DNA of 64,000 nt from Pseudothauera lacus (GCF_003034845.1 NZ_PZKC01000010.1:86302-150301), one strand, 5' to 3'. Positions 27,253 through 36,311 are shown, counted from the first letter of the stretch. The notes: generated by a model from the sequence alone, not told the origin. Made by a program: numbers and translations.

Positions 27253-27492
27253 ATGACGATGAGCTACGAGCAGCACCTCGACGAGGTCACCACGCTGATC
27301 ACCGAGAAGTACGACGTTGCCGACGACGACGCCATTGCGATGGTGATGCGCGCGCAGGCCGACGACTTCTTCAGCGGTCATGACGACGATCCGTCGATCT
27401 GTACGCTGGACCGTGCCCACGCCGATGCCCGCACGGTGTTCCGCCAGTACGGCAAGGCCGGCGGGCGGCTCAGCGCGCCGGGGGCAGGCTGA
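27253..27492 (+). CDS. Small conserved-looking acidic protein
   Basis: 79 aa (MTMSYEQHLDEVTTLITEKY, then DVADDDAIAMVMRAQADDFF). It is acidic and helical; no family recognised. The start is 13 bp after nnrU behind a GAGGGCGG ribosome-binding site, which supports a real, co-transcribed gene. The last 23 bp overlap the 3' end of the convergent sensor kinase gene. Confidence 0.55.
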   Translation: MTMSYEQHLDEVTTLITEKYDVADDDAIAMVMRAQADDFFSGHDDDPSICTLDRAHADARTVFRQYGKAGGRLSAPGAG

Positions 27493-29260
27493 CGGTGAAG
27501 CAGCAGCCGCCGTCGGCGCGCTCGGCGACGTCCACGGTGCCGCCGTGGAGGCGGACGATGTGGTCGACGAGGTAGAGGCCAAGCCCGTAACCGGCGACCT
27601 CCTGGCCTTCGCGGCGGTAGTACTTGCTGAAGATCCACGGCCTGTCGGCGGCCGGGATGCCGGGGCCGCGGTCGCAGACGCGCACCGCCACGTTGCCGGC
27701 GGCGCTGCGTTCGGCGTGCAGGGTGATGGGGCTGCCCGGCGGTGAGTACTTGAGGGCGTTGTCGACGAGGTTGTGGACACAGATGTCGAGCAGCTCGCGG
27801 TCGCCGTGCACGACGGCAGGTTCGGCCCAGACCTCGATGTGATGGCCGCGGGTGTCGGTGCGGCGGGCGTAGTCGGCGACCTTCTCGAGGAGGGCGGCGA
27901 TGTCCAGGGGTTCGGCGTTGGCGCGCCATTTGGCCCCTTCGAAGCGGTCGAGCCTGAGGGCGTTGTCGATCAGCCCGGCAATGCGGCCGACGGCCTCCTG
28001 GTGGCGCTCGCGGATGCGCTGGCCGTCCTCGCCGTCGAGCTTGCCGGCCAGTTCGAGCAGGTCCATGGTCGATTGCACCACCGACAGCGGGGTGCGGAAT
28101 TCGTGACCGATCATGCGCAGGAACTGGTGCTGGGCGACGTTGGCCTTCTTCTCTTCCTGCAGCGCCTGCAGCAGGCGCTCGCTGGTCAGTTCGAGATCGT
28201 GGGCGAGGCGGGTGCGTTCGGCGATCTCGGCCTGCAGGCGGCTCTGGCTTTCGCTGAGCACGGTGTTGATGCGCCGCAGGCGGTAACTCCAGTAGTAGGA
28301 CAGCGCGGTGAGCAGCAGCAGCACGCCGGCAATGCGCAGCAGCGGGCCGTAATCCACCGGCTGGACGATGCGGATATTGACGTGGCGGTTGATGATTTCC
28401 TCACGCTCGCGCGCGCTGATGCTGGCAATGGCCTTGTCGAGGATGTCGCGCAGCATGGGTTCGCCGTGCAGCACACCCATGCGCAGGTGGTTGGTGTAGT
28501 CGGCGGGGGCCTGGCCGGCGATCTTGAGGGTGAACAGGCCCTCCTTGCGGATGGTGTAGGCGGCGACGGTGAGCGAGCGCAGGGTCATGTCCGCCTCGCG
28601 CCGCGAGACGGCATGGAAGACCTCGTTCTCGGTGGGCACGGTGAGTACGCGCAGGTTGGGAAAGTCGCGCCGCACGCGCTCTTCCATCGAGGTGCCGGTG
28701 GGCAGCACGATGCTGCGCTCGCTCAACTGCGCGGCGGCGGTGATGTAGGGGTGTTCCTCGCGGGTGATGAAGACGTTGGGCTCGATCAGCAGGGCGTCGG
28801 TGAACACCAGCCACTGCTCGCGCTCCGGGGTCTGGTTGAGGAAGGGCAGGATGAGCACCTCGCCGGCGCGCGACATCGCCAGCGCCTCCTCCCAGTCGCG
28901 CGGCACGACGTAGGAAAAACGGATGTCGAGGCGGGCGGCGATGAGATCGAGGAGATCGGCGGTGATGCCGCTGAAGTTGCCGTGCTCGTCGAAGTACTCG
29001 AAGGGCAGCCAGTCCGGGTCGGGGGCTACGGTGAGCGGACCCAGTCCTTCCAGGTAGCGGCGTTCCTCCGCGCTCAGGGCAATGCGCAGGGTGGAGGTCG
29101 CGGGCGTTGCGGGCGACTCGGCGGAGCTGCCCCCGCGTTGCGCCTGCAGGGCGTATGCAGCGACGGCTGCCGCCAGTGTGACGGTCGCTACGATGGCCAC
29201 CCGGCGCCAGCCGTGGAGGCGCCGGGGCGAGCTATGTGGGGCGGGCGGCTGGGGCTTCAT
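27470..29260 (-). CDS. Sensor histidine kinase with periplasmic solute-binding input domain
   Basis: 596 aa. An N-terminal membrane segment (about 20-40) is followed by a bacterial extracellular solute-binding family 3 domain (about 60-310, LTVAPDPDWLPFEYFDEHGN and FSGITADLLDLIAARL). A second membrane helix (about 325-342) is followed by a coiled-coil linker and a kinase core: GHEFRTPLS (phospho-histidine), NLVDNALKYS (N box), DRGPGIP (G1) and GYGLGLYLVDHI (G2). The layout resembles BvgS/EvgS-type sensors without a PAS domain. No response regulator gene is adjacent; the nearest is at 30245 on the other strand. It follows the M48 protease by 35 bp. Confidence 0.92.
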   Translation of the reverse strand: MKPQPPAPHSSPRRLHGWRRVAIVATVTLAAAVAAYALQAQRGGSSAESPATPATSTLRIALSAEERRYLEGLGPLTVAPDPDWLPFEYFDEHGNFSGITADLLDLIAARLDIRFSYVVPRDWEEALAMSRAGEVLILPFLNQTPEREQWLVFTDALLIEPNVFITREEHPYITAAAQLSERSIVLPTGTSMEERVRRDFPNLRVLTVPTENEVFHAVSRREADMTLRSLTVAAYTIRKEGLFTLKIAGQAPADYTNHLRMGVLHGEPMLRDILDKAIASISAREREEIINRHVNIRIVQPVDYGPLLRIAGVLLLLTALSYYWSYRLRRINTVLSESQSRLQAEIAERTRLAHDLELTSERLLQALQEEKKANVAQHQFLRMIGHEFRTPLSVVQSTMDLLELAGKLDGEDGQRIRERHQEAVGRIAGLIDNALRLDRFEGAKWRANAEPLDIAALLEKVADYARRTDTRGHHIEVWAEPAVVHGDRELLDICVHNLVDNALKYSPPGSPITLHAERSAAGNVAVRVCDRGPGIPAADRPWIFSKYYRREGQEVAGYGLGLYLVDHIVRLHGGTVDVAERADGGCCFTVSLPPAR

Positions 29261-29295
29261 GGCGCCCCGAATTTAGCACAGCCGCCCGGCGCGCC

Positions 29296-30045
29296 TCAGG
29301 CCTGGGCGCGCATGCGGGTGGCGCGTTCGCGCGGGCTGGGGTGGGTGGACAGCCACGATGCACCGGCACCGCCGCTCAGTTCGTCGAGCTTGTCGAGTGC
29401 GCTGGCACAGGCTGCAGGCGGATAGCCGTTGGCTTTCATGAAGCGCATGGCGTAATCGTCGGCCTCGTTCTCGTTGGCCTGCGAGTGACGGGCGAGGATG
29501 ACCTGCTCGAACAGCGCGCCGAGCTCGGAGTCGGCCAGGGCCGCGGCCTTGTCGCCGGAGGCTGCCACCGCGCCTTTCAGCGCTTCGGTGCGCAGCGCGG
29601 CCTGGATGCGCGAGCGCGTATGGCCGGCCTGCACGTGGCCGATTTCGTGGCCGATGACGTAGCGCACTTCGTCGTCGCTGAAGCGGTCCATCAGTCCGCT
29701 GTAGACGCGGATGGTGCCGTTGGCCATCGCGAAGGCGTTGACCTCCGGGGTCAGGTAGGCCTTGATGTCGAGCTTGAGGCCGTCGTACTGCTCAAGGCCG
29801 CTGGCGAGCTTCTGCAGGCGCTGGCCGTAGGGGTCGCGGGGGCCGGCGACGCGGTTTTCCGCATCCATGCGCACCGCCATCTGGTCGAAGTAGGCCTTCA
29901 GGTCGGCGTCGGAGAGGGTCTCGGCCTGCACCAGGGTCTTGCCGGCGTCGAGCATGCGGCCGAGGTTGAACTGCGCCCAGGCCGGATTGACCGCACTGAC
30001 GCCCGAGGCCAGGGCGGAAAGGAGCAGGAATTGGCGACGTTTCAT
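29296..30045 (-). CDS. M48-family periplasmic metalloprotease
   Basis: 249 aa from ATG 30045. The first 24 residues are a signal peptide with a twin-arginine look (MKRRQFLLLSALASGVSA). The zinc site HEIGHVQAGH (about 135-144) and the third ligand in ANENEADDYAM define family M48, in the group of periplasmic LoiP/YcaL-like proteases involved in outer-membrane protein quality control. It is 35 bp upstream of the sensor kinase gene and may share its transcript. The cleavage target is unknown. Confidence 0.92.
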   Translation of the reverse strand: MKRRQFLLLSALASGVSAVNPAWAQFNLGRMLDAGKTLVQAETLSDADLKAYFDQMAVRMDAENRVAGPRDPYGQRLQKLASGLEQYDGLKLDIKAYLTPEVNAFAMANGTIRVYSGLMDRFSDDEVRYVIGHEIGHVQAGHTRSRIQAALRTEALKGAVAASGDKAAALADSELGALFEQVILARHSQANENEADDYAMRFMKANGYPPAACASALDKLDELSGGAGASWLSTHPSPRERATRMRAQA

Positions 30046-30244
30046 GGGGGAGACTCCAGAGTGGGGTGAGGCCCTGCAGGGCGATGCGGACGGCATTGTA
30101 CATCTGTCATCAAAACGATGACGACGGCAATTGAAGGTCAACGTATAATTCCGTGCAGATACCCCAACGTGTCTTGGATGCCGGGCGAAACCACAACAGA
30201 AGCCGCCACGCAGCGGCCGGTCGCCCACAACAGGGAAGCTGCTC

Positions 30245-30847
30245 GTGGGTCTGTTCGACAAGTTCCTTGCCGTGTTCGGCAAGTCCTCCGCCCCTGCTGC
30301 GCCGGCTGCGCCGGTCGCCGTGCCCCCCTCTTCTGCCGAGGTCATCGTTGCGGTCAGCAACCGGGTAGACCGGCGTGTGCGTCCGCGGCGAAATCCGTCA
30401 CCGGGCACGCGGGTGCTGCTCATCGATGATTCCCCCACCATCCTCGCCGCGCTGCGCAAGACCCTTGTCTCGGCCGGTTGTGCGACGGTGGAGGCGGCGG
30501 ACGCCGAAAGCGGGCTCGAACATGCCCGCACCCAGCGCCCCGACCTGATCTTCCTCGACATCGTGCTGCCCGGCATGAACGGCTTTGCCGCCCTGCGCCA
30601 GTTGCGCCGCGATCCGGCCACGCGCGACATTCCGGTGATCATGATCAGCGGCAACGAACAGGCCGCCGAGCAGTTCTTCGGCAGCCGCATCGGTGCCGAC
30701 GACTTCATGAAGAAGCCCTTCGCCCGCCACGAGATCTTCGCCCGCATCGAACGCCTGCTCGACGCCGAAGGTGTGCCGCGCCGCCGGGTCGAGGCGGTGC
30801 CGCCGCTGCAGGTGGTCGCTCCCGTGACGGCTGCTGCGCGCGCCTGA
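30245..30847 (+). CDS. Single-domain response regulator with N-terminal extension
   Basis: 200 aa from a GTG at 30245 (MGLFDKFLAVFGKSS). After a 55-residue Ala/Pro-rich and basic extension comes one receiver domain: LLIDDSPTIL (acidic pocket), phospho-acceptor D in LIFLDIVLPGMNG, and the conserved lysine in DDFMKKPFARHEIF. No output domain follows, as in PilG/PilH/CheY-type relay proteins. The partner kinase is not evident. A TATAAT is present at 30144-30149 but without a good -35 box. Confidence 0.88.
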   Translation: MGLFDKFLAVFGKSSAPAAPAAPVAVPPSSAEVIVAVSNRVDRRVRPRRNPSPGTRVLLIDDSPTILAALRKTLVSAGCATVEAADAESGLEHARTQRPDLIFLDIVLPGMNGFAALRQLRRDPATRDIPVIMISGNEQAAEQFFGSRIGADDFMKKPFARHEIFARIERLLDAEGVPRRRVEAVPPLQVVAPVTAAARA

Positions 30848-30889
30848 ACACTTCCCGGGGGTGTCAGGGATGGCCGGGGTGGATATTTC

Positions 30890-30905
30890 GAGACGGCCGG
30901 TCTAA
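30890..30905. promoter_or_regulatory. Probable AcuR-type operator in front of the tetR gene
   Basis: GAGACGGCCGGTCTAA, with AGAC-N5-GTCT symmetry, 9 bp before the regulator's start codon. The nearly identical GAGACGATCGGTCTAA lies before acuI at 31567-31582. A shared symmetric site at both promoters of a regulator-target pair is a strong operator signature. Confidence 0.75.
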
Positions 30906-30914
30906 TATCTCCCC

Positions 30915-31550
30915 ATGAGTTCCCCGACCCCTGTCCGCCGCGGTCCCGGACGCCCGCCGCGGCGTGCCGCCGACGGCCTTGAGACCCGCTCTGCGCTGAT
31001 CCGCTGCGGCACTGCGGTGCTCACCGAAAAGGGCTTTGCCGCTGCCGGCATCGACGAGGTGCTGCGCAGCGTCGGGGTCCCCAAGGGCTCGTTCTACCAC
31101 TACTTCGACAGCAAGGAAGCCTTCGGTCAGGCGGTCATCGATCACTACGCGGCCTATTTCGCCCGCAAGCTGGCGCGCTGCTTCGAGGACCGCACGCTGA
31201 CCCCGCTGGCGCGGGTGCAGGCCTTTGTCGACGATGCCTGCGCGGGCATGGCGCGGCACGATTTCCGCCGTGGCTGCCTGATCGGCAACCTCGGCCAGGA
31301 GATGGCCGTGCTGCCGGAATCCTTCCGCGCCCGCCTGGAAGCGGTGTTCGCAGACTGGCAGCAGCGCCTCGCCGCCTGCCTGGCGGAGGCCGTCGCTGCC
31401 GGGGAGCTGCGCGCGGGAGCCGATTGCGATGCCCTTGCGGCGTTCTTCTGGATTGGCTGGGAAGGCGCCGTGCTGCGTGCCAAGCTGGTGCGCAGCGCCG
31501 CGCCGCTGCGCTGCTTCGCCGCCGGTTTCATGGCCGGCCTGCCGCGCTGA
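30915..31550 (+). CDS. acuR: TetR/AcrR regulator, AcuR type
   Basis: 211 aa. N-terminal HTH: TRSALIRCGTAVLTEKGFAA then IDEVLRSVGVPKGSFYHYF (about 25-65), the standard TetR DNA-binding motif. The ligand domain includes RRGCLIGNLGQEMA, which is typical of AcuR-like repressors that control acrylyl-CoA reductase. It lies directly upstream of acuI, and both carry the same 16-bp operator-like sequence, so it most likely represses both until an acrylate-type ligand binds. The ligand assignment is by family, not shown here. Confidence 0.85.
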   Translation: MSSPTPVRRGPGRPPRRAADGLETRSALIRCGTAVLTEKGFAAAGIDEVLRSVGVPKGSFYHYFDSKEAFGQAVIDHYAAYFARKLARCFEDRTLTPLARVQAFVDDACAGMARHDFRRGCLIGNLGQEMAVLPESFRARLEAVFADWQQRLAACLAEAVAAGELRAGADCDALAAFFWIGWEGAVLRAKLVRSAAPLRCFAAGFMAGLPR

Positions 31551-31566
31551 TTTTTTTGTTCGATTT

Positions 31567-31582
31567 GAGACGATCGGTCTAA
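31567..31582. promoter_or_regulatory. Probable AcuR-type operator in front of acuI
   Basis: GAGACGATCGGTCTAA, 14 of 16 bases identical to the copy at 30890-30905. It sits between the tetR stop and the AGGAGG ribosome-binding site of acuI, where bound repressor would block an acuI promoter. Confidence 0.75.
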
Positions 31583-31595
31583 AAAGGAGGAGACG

Positions 31596-32579
31596 ATGTT
31601 CAAGGCTGTATTGATCAACAAGGATGAGGCCGGCTACCGTGCCGCGCTTGCCGAGCTCGACGAGGGCGCGTTGCCGGCCGGCGACGTCAGCATCAAGGTG
31701 GCTTATTCCACCCTCAACTACAAGGACGGTCTGGCGATTACCGGCAAGGGTCCGGTGGTGCGCAGCTTTCCGATGGTGCCGGGGATAGACCTTGCCGGCA
31801 CCGTCGAGGAGAGCACCCACCCGGCGTTCGCGGTGGGCGATGCGGTGGTGCTCAATGGCTGGGGGGTGGGCGAGACCCACTGGGGCGGGCTGGCACAGAA
31901 GGCCCGCCTGCGGGGCGACTGGCTGGTCCCCCTGCCGGCGGCGTTCTCTGCCCGCCAGGCGATGGCCATTGGCACTGCGGGCTATACCGCGATGCTGTGC
32001 GTGATGGCGCTTGAACAGCACGGCGTGCGCCCCGGCGATGGCGAGGTGCTGGTGACCGGCGCCAATGGCGGCGTCGGCAGCGTGGCGGTGGCTGTGCTGG
32101 CCCGCCTCGGCTACCGCGTCGTCGCCGCCACCGGGCGACCCCAGGAGGCCGACTACCTGAAGGCCCTTGGTGCTGCGGAGATCATCGAACGCAGCACCCT
32201 CAACGCCCCGGGCAAGCCGCTTGCCCGCGAACGCTGGGCGGGGGCGGTGGATACGGTGGGCAGCCACACGCTGGCCAACGTCTGCGCGTCGATGCGCTAC
32301 CGCGGCACCGTGGCGGCCTGCGGTCTGGCCCAGGGGATGGATTTCCCGGCGACGGTGGCGCCCTTCATCCTGCGCGGGGTGACGCTTGCCGGGGTGGACA
32401 GCGTGATGGCGCCTTACGCGCTGCGCATGGAAGCCTGGCAGCGCCTGGCGCGCGATCTCGACCCCGCCGTGCTGGAGATGATGGTCGAGGAGATCGCCCT
32501 CGGCGAGGTCATCGACACCGCCGCCCGCCTGATGGCGGGGCAGGTGCGTGGGCGCGTGGTGGTGGATGTGAACCGCTGA
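31596..32579 (+). CDS. acuI: Acrylyl-CoA reductase-type medium-chain dehydrogenase
   Basis: 327 aa. AcuI reduces acryloyl-CoA to propionyl-CoA with NADPH, removing a reactive intermediate of acrylate, DMSP or 3-hydroxypropionate metabolism. Family marks: [48 protein letters not shown] and the nucleotide-binding [16 protein letters not shown]. No zinc ligands, as expected for this branch. It has a strong AGGAGG site and is preceded by a TetR regulator with a matching operator. Confidence 0.92.
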   Translation: MFKAVLINKDEAGYRAALAELDEGALPAGDVSIKVAYSTLNYKDGLAITGKGPVVRSFPMVPGIDLAGTVEESTHPAFAVGDAVVLNGWGVGETHWGGLAQKARLRGDWLVPLPAAFSARQAMAIGTAGYTAMLCVMALEQHGVRPGDGEVLVTGANGGVGSVAVAVLARLGYRVVAATGRPQEADYLKALGAAEIIERSTLNAPGKPLARERWAGAVDTVGSHTLANVCASMRYRGTVAACGLAQGMDFPATVAPFILRGVTLAGVDSVMAPYALRMEAWQRLARDLDPAVLEMMVEEIALGEVIDTAARLMAGQVRGRVVVDVNR

Positions 32580-32618
32580 GTGCGGGTGGATAGCGCAGCA
32601 CTGACAAGGAGAGACCGC

Positions 32619-33197
32619 ATGACTGACCGTATCAGCCGCTTTGCCGTACCGGAACTCGCCGAGCTGCCGGAGGATGTGCGCGCGCGCATCCTCGCCGTGC
32701 AGGAGAAGGCCGGTTTCGTGCCCAATGTCTTTCTCATGCTGGCGCATCGGCCGGCGGAGTTCCGGGCCTTCTTTGACTACCACGATGCCCTGATGGAGAA
32801 GGATGTCGGGCTCAGCAAGGCCGAGCGCGAGATGATCGTCGTTGCCACCTCGGGCGCCGGCAACTGCCTGTACTGCGTCGTCGCCCATGGCGCGGTGCTG
32901 CGCATCCGCGCCAGGCACCCGCGGGTGGCCGACCAGCTGGCGACCAATTACCGCAAGGCGGAGATCACGCCGCGCCAGCGTGCCATGCTCGACTTTGCGA
33001 TCAAGCTGTCCACTCGTGGCGGCGAGGTCGAGGATGCCGATTTCGATGCCTTGCGTGCCCACGGTTTCGACGACGAGGCGATCTGGGACATCGGCGCCAT
33101 CACTGCCTTCTTCAGCATGAGCAACCGCCTCGTGCACCTCACCGGCACGCCCCCGAACGAGGCCTTCTACCTGATGGGACGGCTGCCGAAGCAGTGA
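32619..33197 (+). CDS. AhpD-like peroxidase-related protein
   Basis: 192 aa. The carboxymuconolactone decarboxylase/AhpD fold is shown by AEREMIVVATSGAGNCLYCV and the following AHGAVLR: a CxxC-x3-H redox centre (about 82-89), matching uncharacterised peroxidase-related enzymes. It starts at ATG 32619 after an AAGGAGAG ribosome-binding site, 40 bp downstream of acuI, so it is probably in the acuI transcript. A role in protecting against reactive electrophiles or peroxides would fit that context. Confidence 0.88.
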   Translation: MTDRISRFAVPELAELPEDVRARILAVQEKAGFVPNVFLMLAHRPAEFRAFFDYHDALMEKDVGLSKAEREMIVVATSGAGNCLYCVVAHGAVLRIRARHPRVADQLATNYRKAEITPRQRAMLDFAIKLSTRGGEVEDADFDALRAHGFDDEAIWDIGAITAFFSMSNRLVHLTGTPPNEAFYLMGRLPKQ

Positions 33198-33205
33198 GGC
33201 AGATG

Positions 33206-33247
33206 GACACAGTTGGCCGGCATGGAACGGGTACAGTGTTCTGTGTC
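33206..33247. promoter_or_regulatory. Candidate regulatory site upstream of the DUF1127 gene
   Basis: GACACAG (33206-33212) and CTGTGTC (33241-33247) form an inverted repeat around a GGTACAGTGTTCTG motif (33230-33243). A near-identical motif, GGCACAGTTTTCTG, occurs at 42596-42609 before the PLP aminotransferase gene. Confidence 0.4.
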
Positions 33248-33348
33248 AGCCATCTGTGCCCTGCACAATAATTGATTTCTGAGGCTGTATCCGTAGATGC
33301 CGGCGGCCTATCCTGTCATGACCTCAAACGCTTCTGGAGGACAGGAAG

Positions 33349-33519
33349 ATGCTGATCATCGAATTGCTGCGCAGGACGCGCCTCCATCTGCTCTACGGCC
33401 TGCGGCGCCAGCGTACCCGCAAGGAACTGCTCGACCTCGACGCCCGCGCGCTGCGCGACATCGGCCTGAGCCGCGAACAAGCCATCCAGGAAGGACGCAA
33501 GCACTTCTGGCAGCGCTGA
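33349..33519 (+). CDS. DUF1127 small protein
   Basis: 56 aa, too short for most gene callers: MLIIELLRRTRLHLLYGLRR then TRKELLDLDARALRDIGLSR. The LLDLDxRxLRDIGLSR block is the DUF1127 signature. These small arginine-rich proteins are involved in RNA turnover or in phosphate and stress responses in the few cases studied. GGAGG lies 8 nt upstream of the start. Stand-alone gene. Confidence 0.85.
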   Translation: MLIIELLRRTRLHLLYGLRRQRTRKELLDLDARALRDIGLSREQAIQEGRKHFWQR

Positions 33520-33577
33520 GGCGGGCGGGGGCGTGCGCGTCCCCGGCCGGTCCTGCACCCGCAGGACGGGTGACAGC

Positions 33578-34447
33578 CTACAGCGTCTCGAAGAACACCA
33601 GGTCGCGCTCGACCTCGTTGGCCGAGAAGCCACAGCCGATGCGCCCGGGGCCGGTGAGGAGCATCTCTTCGCGCTTGACACACTTTTCGCTGCGCCCTTC
33701 AAGGGCTACGAAGGTGCCGTTGGTGCTCTGATCGACCAGGAAGAAGCCGCCGGCGCGCCGCTCGATGCGGGCGTGCTGGCGCGAGGCGCGCGGGTCGATG
33801 ATGACCACGTCGTTGCCGTGTTCGCGCCCCATCAGCAGCATCGGGCGCTGGTCGTCGACGATGATCTCGGCCTGCTGGTGGCGGATGCGCAGCTGTTGCG
33901 ACACCCGTACCGGTGGCGGCAGCGAGTTCACCACCCCGGTCTTGTGGCTGAGTTCGTACACCGGCCACTCGAAACCATTCACCGTATGACCGGAGAAACC
34001 GTCCGCGCCGGCAAAGTGCCGGGCCGGGGCGGAGAGCTGGGCGACTGCCGGGGCGCTGGCCAGGGCCTGCCCGGGGGTGGCCGCGGTGGCCAGCTTGCGG
34101 GCCTGGGTGAGGCCGATGCCGCGCGGCGGCACGGTCGCTTCAAGGGGGCCGTAATGGACGCCGATGCGGGTGGCCAGTTGCACGCCGCTGGTCGGCGGCA
34201 GGCTCATCACCCGCTCGAGCATCTCGCAGGCGGCGAGCACCGCCGCGTCGCAGCGCGGGAAGACCGAGGCGACCCAGGCCGGGTGGCGCTCGATGGGGGT
34301 GCCGCTGTTGGACTCCATCACCCGATCGATGCGGTTCAGGCAGCGTTCCACCGCATGACGGGCCTCGTCGGCCCCCAGGCGTTCGGAAAGTCTTTCGCCG
34401 CCGGTGACTTCGGCTACGAGGATGCAGGCGTTGTTTCGCTCGCTCAT
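33578..34447 (-). CDS. FHA-domain protein with a degenerate cyclase-like domain
   Basis: 289 aa. Residues 1-165 resemble class III nucleotide cyclases (NACILVAEVTGGERLSERLG, ATRIGVHYGPLEA), but the expected metal-binding aspartate position is glutamate, so cyclase activity is doubtful. Residues 205-280 are a forkhead-associated domain that would bind phosphothreonine: LLMGREHGNDVVI, ASRQHARIE and VDQSTNGTFV are all present. It is the third gene after folM and ttcA in the same direction (110-bp gap to ttcA). Likely a scaffold for a phosphorylation-dependent complex. Confidence 0.82.
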   Translation of the reverse strand: MSERNNACILVAEVTGGERLSERLGADEARHAVERCLNRIDRVMESNSGTPIERHPAWVASVFPRCDAAVLAACEMLERVMSLPPTSGVQLATRIGVHYGPLEATVPPRGIGLTQARKLATAATPGQALASAPAVAQLSAPARHFAGADGFSGHTVNGFEWPVYELSHKTGVVNSLPPPVRVSQQLRIRHQQAEIIVDDQRPMLLMGREHGNDVVIIDPRASRQHARIERRAGGFFLVDQSTNGTFVALEGRSEKCVKREEMLLTGPGRIGCGFSANEVERDLVFFETL

Positions 34448-34557
34448 GATCGGAATGCAGTGGGTCCGGTTGCTGTCGGTATTGTTATTGCTGCGGGAGT
34501 CGGGGCTGCAAGGGGATCATGATGAGCAAATGCTGCGGTGCGCGCAAGTGCCGCACG

Positions 34558-35487
34558 TCACGTTGATGTGCCGACGGACGGCGCGCGGGGGCTGCCGACA
34601 TGGATGATCTCTGCCGCCGGGGCGGGCAGTTCGGGCGGGTCGAAGGCGGTGTCGCCCTCGCTTACCACGGTGTCGCGGGTGAGGCCCTGGAAGTCGAACA
34701 GGCGCTGGTCGGCGAGGTGCGAGGGCACCACGTTCTGCAGCGCGGTGGCAAGCGATTCGATGCGCCCCGGGTAGTCGCGCGCCCAGCCGTTGAGCATGGC
34801 CTTGATCTGCTTGCGCTGGGCGTTTTCCTGCGAGCCGCAGAGGTTGCAGGGGATGATGGGGTACTCCATCGCGCGGGCGAAGCGCGCGATGTCGTTCTCG
34901 GTGCAGTAGGCCAGCGGGCGGATGACCACGTGCTGACCGTCGTCGCTGACCAGCTTGGGGGGCATGGCCTTGATCTTGCCGCCGAAGAACATGTTGAGGA
35001 ACAGGGTCTCCAGCATGTCGTCGCGGTGGTGGCCGAGGGCGATCCTGGTGGCGCCGATCTCGCGCGCCACGCGGTAGATGATGCCGCGGCGCAGGCGCGA
35101 GCACAGCGAGCAGGTGGTCTTGCCCGCGGGGATCTTGTCCCGGACGATGGAGTAGGTGTCTTCGGTGACGATGCGGTATTCCACGCCGATCGACTCGAAG
35201 TAGGCCGGCAGCACGTCTGCGGGGAAGCCGGGCTGCTTCTGGTCGAGGTTCATCGCCACGATGCGGAAGTCCACCGGCGCGCGCTCGCGCAGGGCGAGGA
35301 GGATGGAGAGCAGCGAGAAGGAATCCTTGCCGCCGGACACGCACACCATCACCGTGTCGCCGTCGGCGATCATGTTGAAGTCGGCGATGGCTTCGCCGAC
35401 GCCGCGTTCGAGCTTCTTCTTGAGGCGCAGGAAGGTGTTGGAGAAGCGGTTGTCCGCGTTCTCGGCGGTCTGGGGGGAGAGGCTCAC
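34558..35487 (-). CDS. ttcA: tRNA 2-thiocytidine biosynthesis protein TtcA
   Basis: 309 aa. TtcA thiolates cytidine 32 of tRNA using ATP and an iron-sulfur cluster. Diagnostic features: PP-loop [13 protein letters not shown], and the two CxxC pairs [12 protein letters not shown] and [21 protein letters not shown] is also conserved. Its length matches the family. It lies between a pteridine reductase-like gene (84-bp gap) and the FHA gene. Confidence 0.95.
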   Translation of the reverse strand: MSLSPQTAENADNRFSNTFLRLKKKLERGVGEAIADFNMIADGDTVMVCVSGGKDSFSLLSILLALRERAPVDFRIVAMNLDQKQPGFPADVLPAYFESIGVEYRIVTEDTYSIVRDKIPAGKTTCSLCSRLRRGIIYRVAREIGATRIALGHHRDDMLETLFLNMFFGGKIKAMPPKLVSDDGQHVVIRPLAYCTENDIARFARAMEYPIIPCNLCGSQENAQRKQIKAMLNGWARDYPGRIESLATALQNVVPSHLADQRLFDFQGLTRDTVVSEGDTAFDPPELPAPAAEIIHVGSPRAPSVGTST

Positions 35488-35570
35488 GGCGTCGTCCGGG
35501 AAGGGAAAAAGGCCGCAATATTATACGCTTGGCTGCGGCCTTCGACCGCTTCGGCGTCGCCGCGGGGCGC

Positions 35571-36311
35571 TCACAGGCGGGCGCTGCGGCCGCCGTCAAC
35601 GGCCAGGATCTGCCCGGTTACGTAGGGCGCGTCGAGCAGCAGGAAGCGCACCGCACCGGCGACGTCGGCGGCACTGCCTTCGCGGCCGAGCAGGGTGTGG
35701 CGGACGATGTCGGCACGCTCGGCGGTGGAGAACTGGCCGTCCTCGGGCCATTCCACCGGTCCCGGGGCCACTGCGTTGACGCGCACCGCAGGGGCCAGTT
35801 CGAGGGCCAGCGCACGGGTCAGCCCGAGCAGCCCGGCCTTGGCCGCGCAGTACAGCGGATAGTGGCGCAGCGGACGCTCGGCATGGATGTCGACGATGTT
35901 GACGATGGCCCCGCCGGCCGCCTGCAGGTGAGGCGCTGCGGCCTGGGAGAGGAACAGCGGGCCCTTGAGGTTGGAGCCGATGAGGTCGTCCCAGGCCGCG
36001 GCGTCGATCTGTCCGAGGGGGGTGGGAAAGAAGCTGGAGGCGTTGTTCACCAGCCCGTCGAGGCGGCCGGCCCGGGCCAGGGCCTGCTCGACGACCGCTT
36101 CAGGTGCGCCGTCGGCGGCCAGGTCACCGGCCGCCAGCCAGGCCGAGTGCGGGCGGGCGGCGTTGAGCGTGTCGGCCAGCGCCTGCGCCGCGTCGGCCGA
36201 GTTGCGGTAGTGCAGCACCACGCTGGCACCGGCGGCATGCAGGTGGCGGGCGATTTCCGCGCCGACGCGGCGCGCGGCACCGGTTACCAGGATCACGGGG
36301 GCAGTACTCAT
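35571..36311 (-). CDS. folM: Pteridine reductase-like short-chain dehydrogenase
   Basis: 246 aa from ATG 36311 (MSTAPVILVTGAARRVG). TGAARRVG with arginine after the glycine motif, NNASSFFPTPL, the catalytic YxxxK in YCAAKAGLLGL, and AVAPGPVEWPED mark the FolM/pteridine reductase branch, which reduces dihydromonapterin or dihydrofolate. The assignment to that branch rather than another SDR is likely but not certain. It is divergent from the MidA-like gene with a 117-bp gap. Confidence 0.85.
   Translation of the reverse strand: MSTAPVILVTGAARRVGAEIARHLHAAGASVVLHYRNSADAAQALADTLNAARPHSAWLAAGDLAADGAPEAVVEQALARAGRLDGLVNNASSFFPTPLGQIDAAAWDDLIGSNLKGPLFLSQAAAPHLQAAGGAIVNIVDIHAERPLRHYPLYCAAKAGLLGLTRALALELAPAVRVNAVAPGPVEWPEDGQFSTAERADIVRHTLLGREGSAADVAGAVRFLLLDAPYVTGQILAVDGGRSARL

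Noticed and set aside
27773..29425. A 550-codon plus-strand frame opposite the sensor kinase
   Set aside because: No domain and complete overlap with a multi-motif kinase gene.
30144..30149. TATAAT as a promoter for the response regulator
   Set aside because: No acceptable -35 element at 16-18 bp, so it is not listed as a promoter.
30864..33137. A 757-codon minus-strand frame opposite acuR, acuI and the AhpD-like gene
   Set aside because: His/Gln/Arg-rich shadow; three good plus-strand genes with ribosome-binding sites occupy the region.
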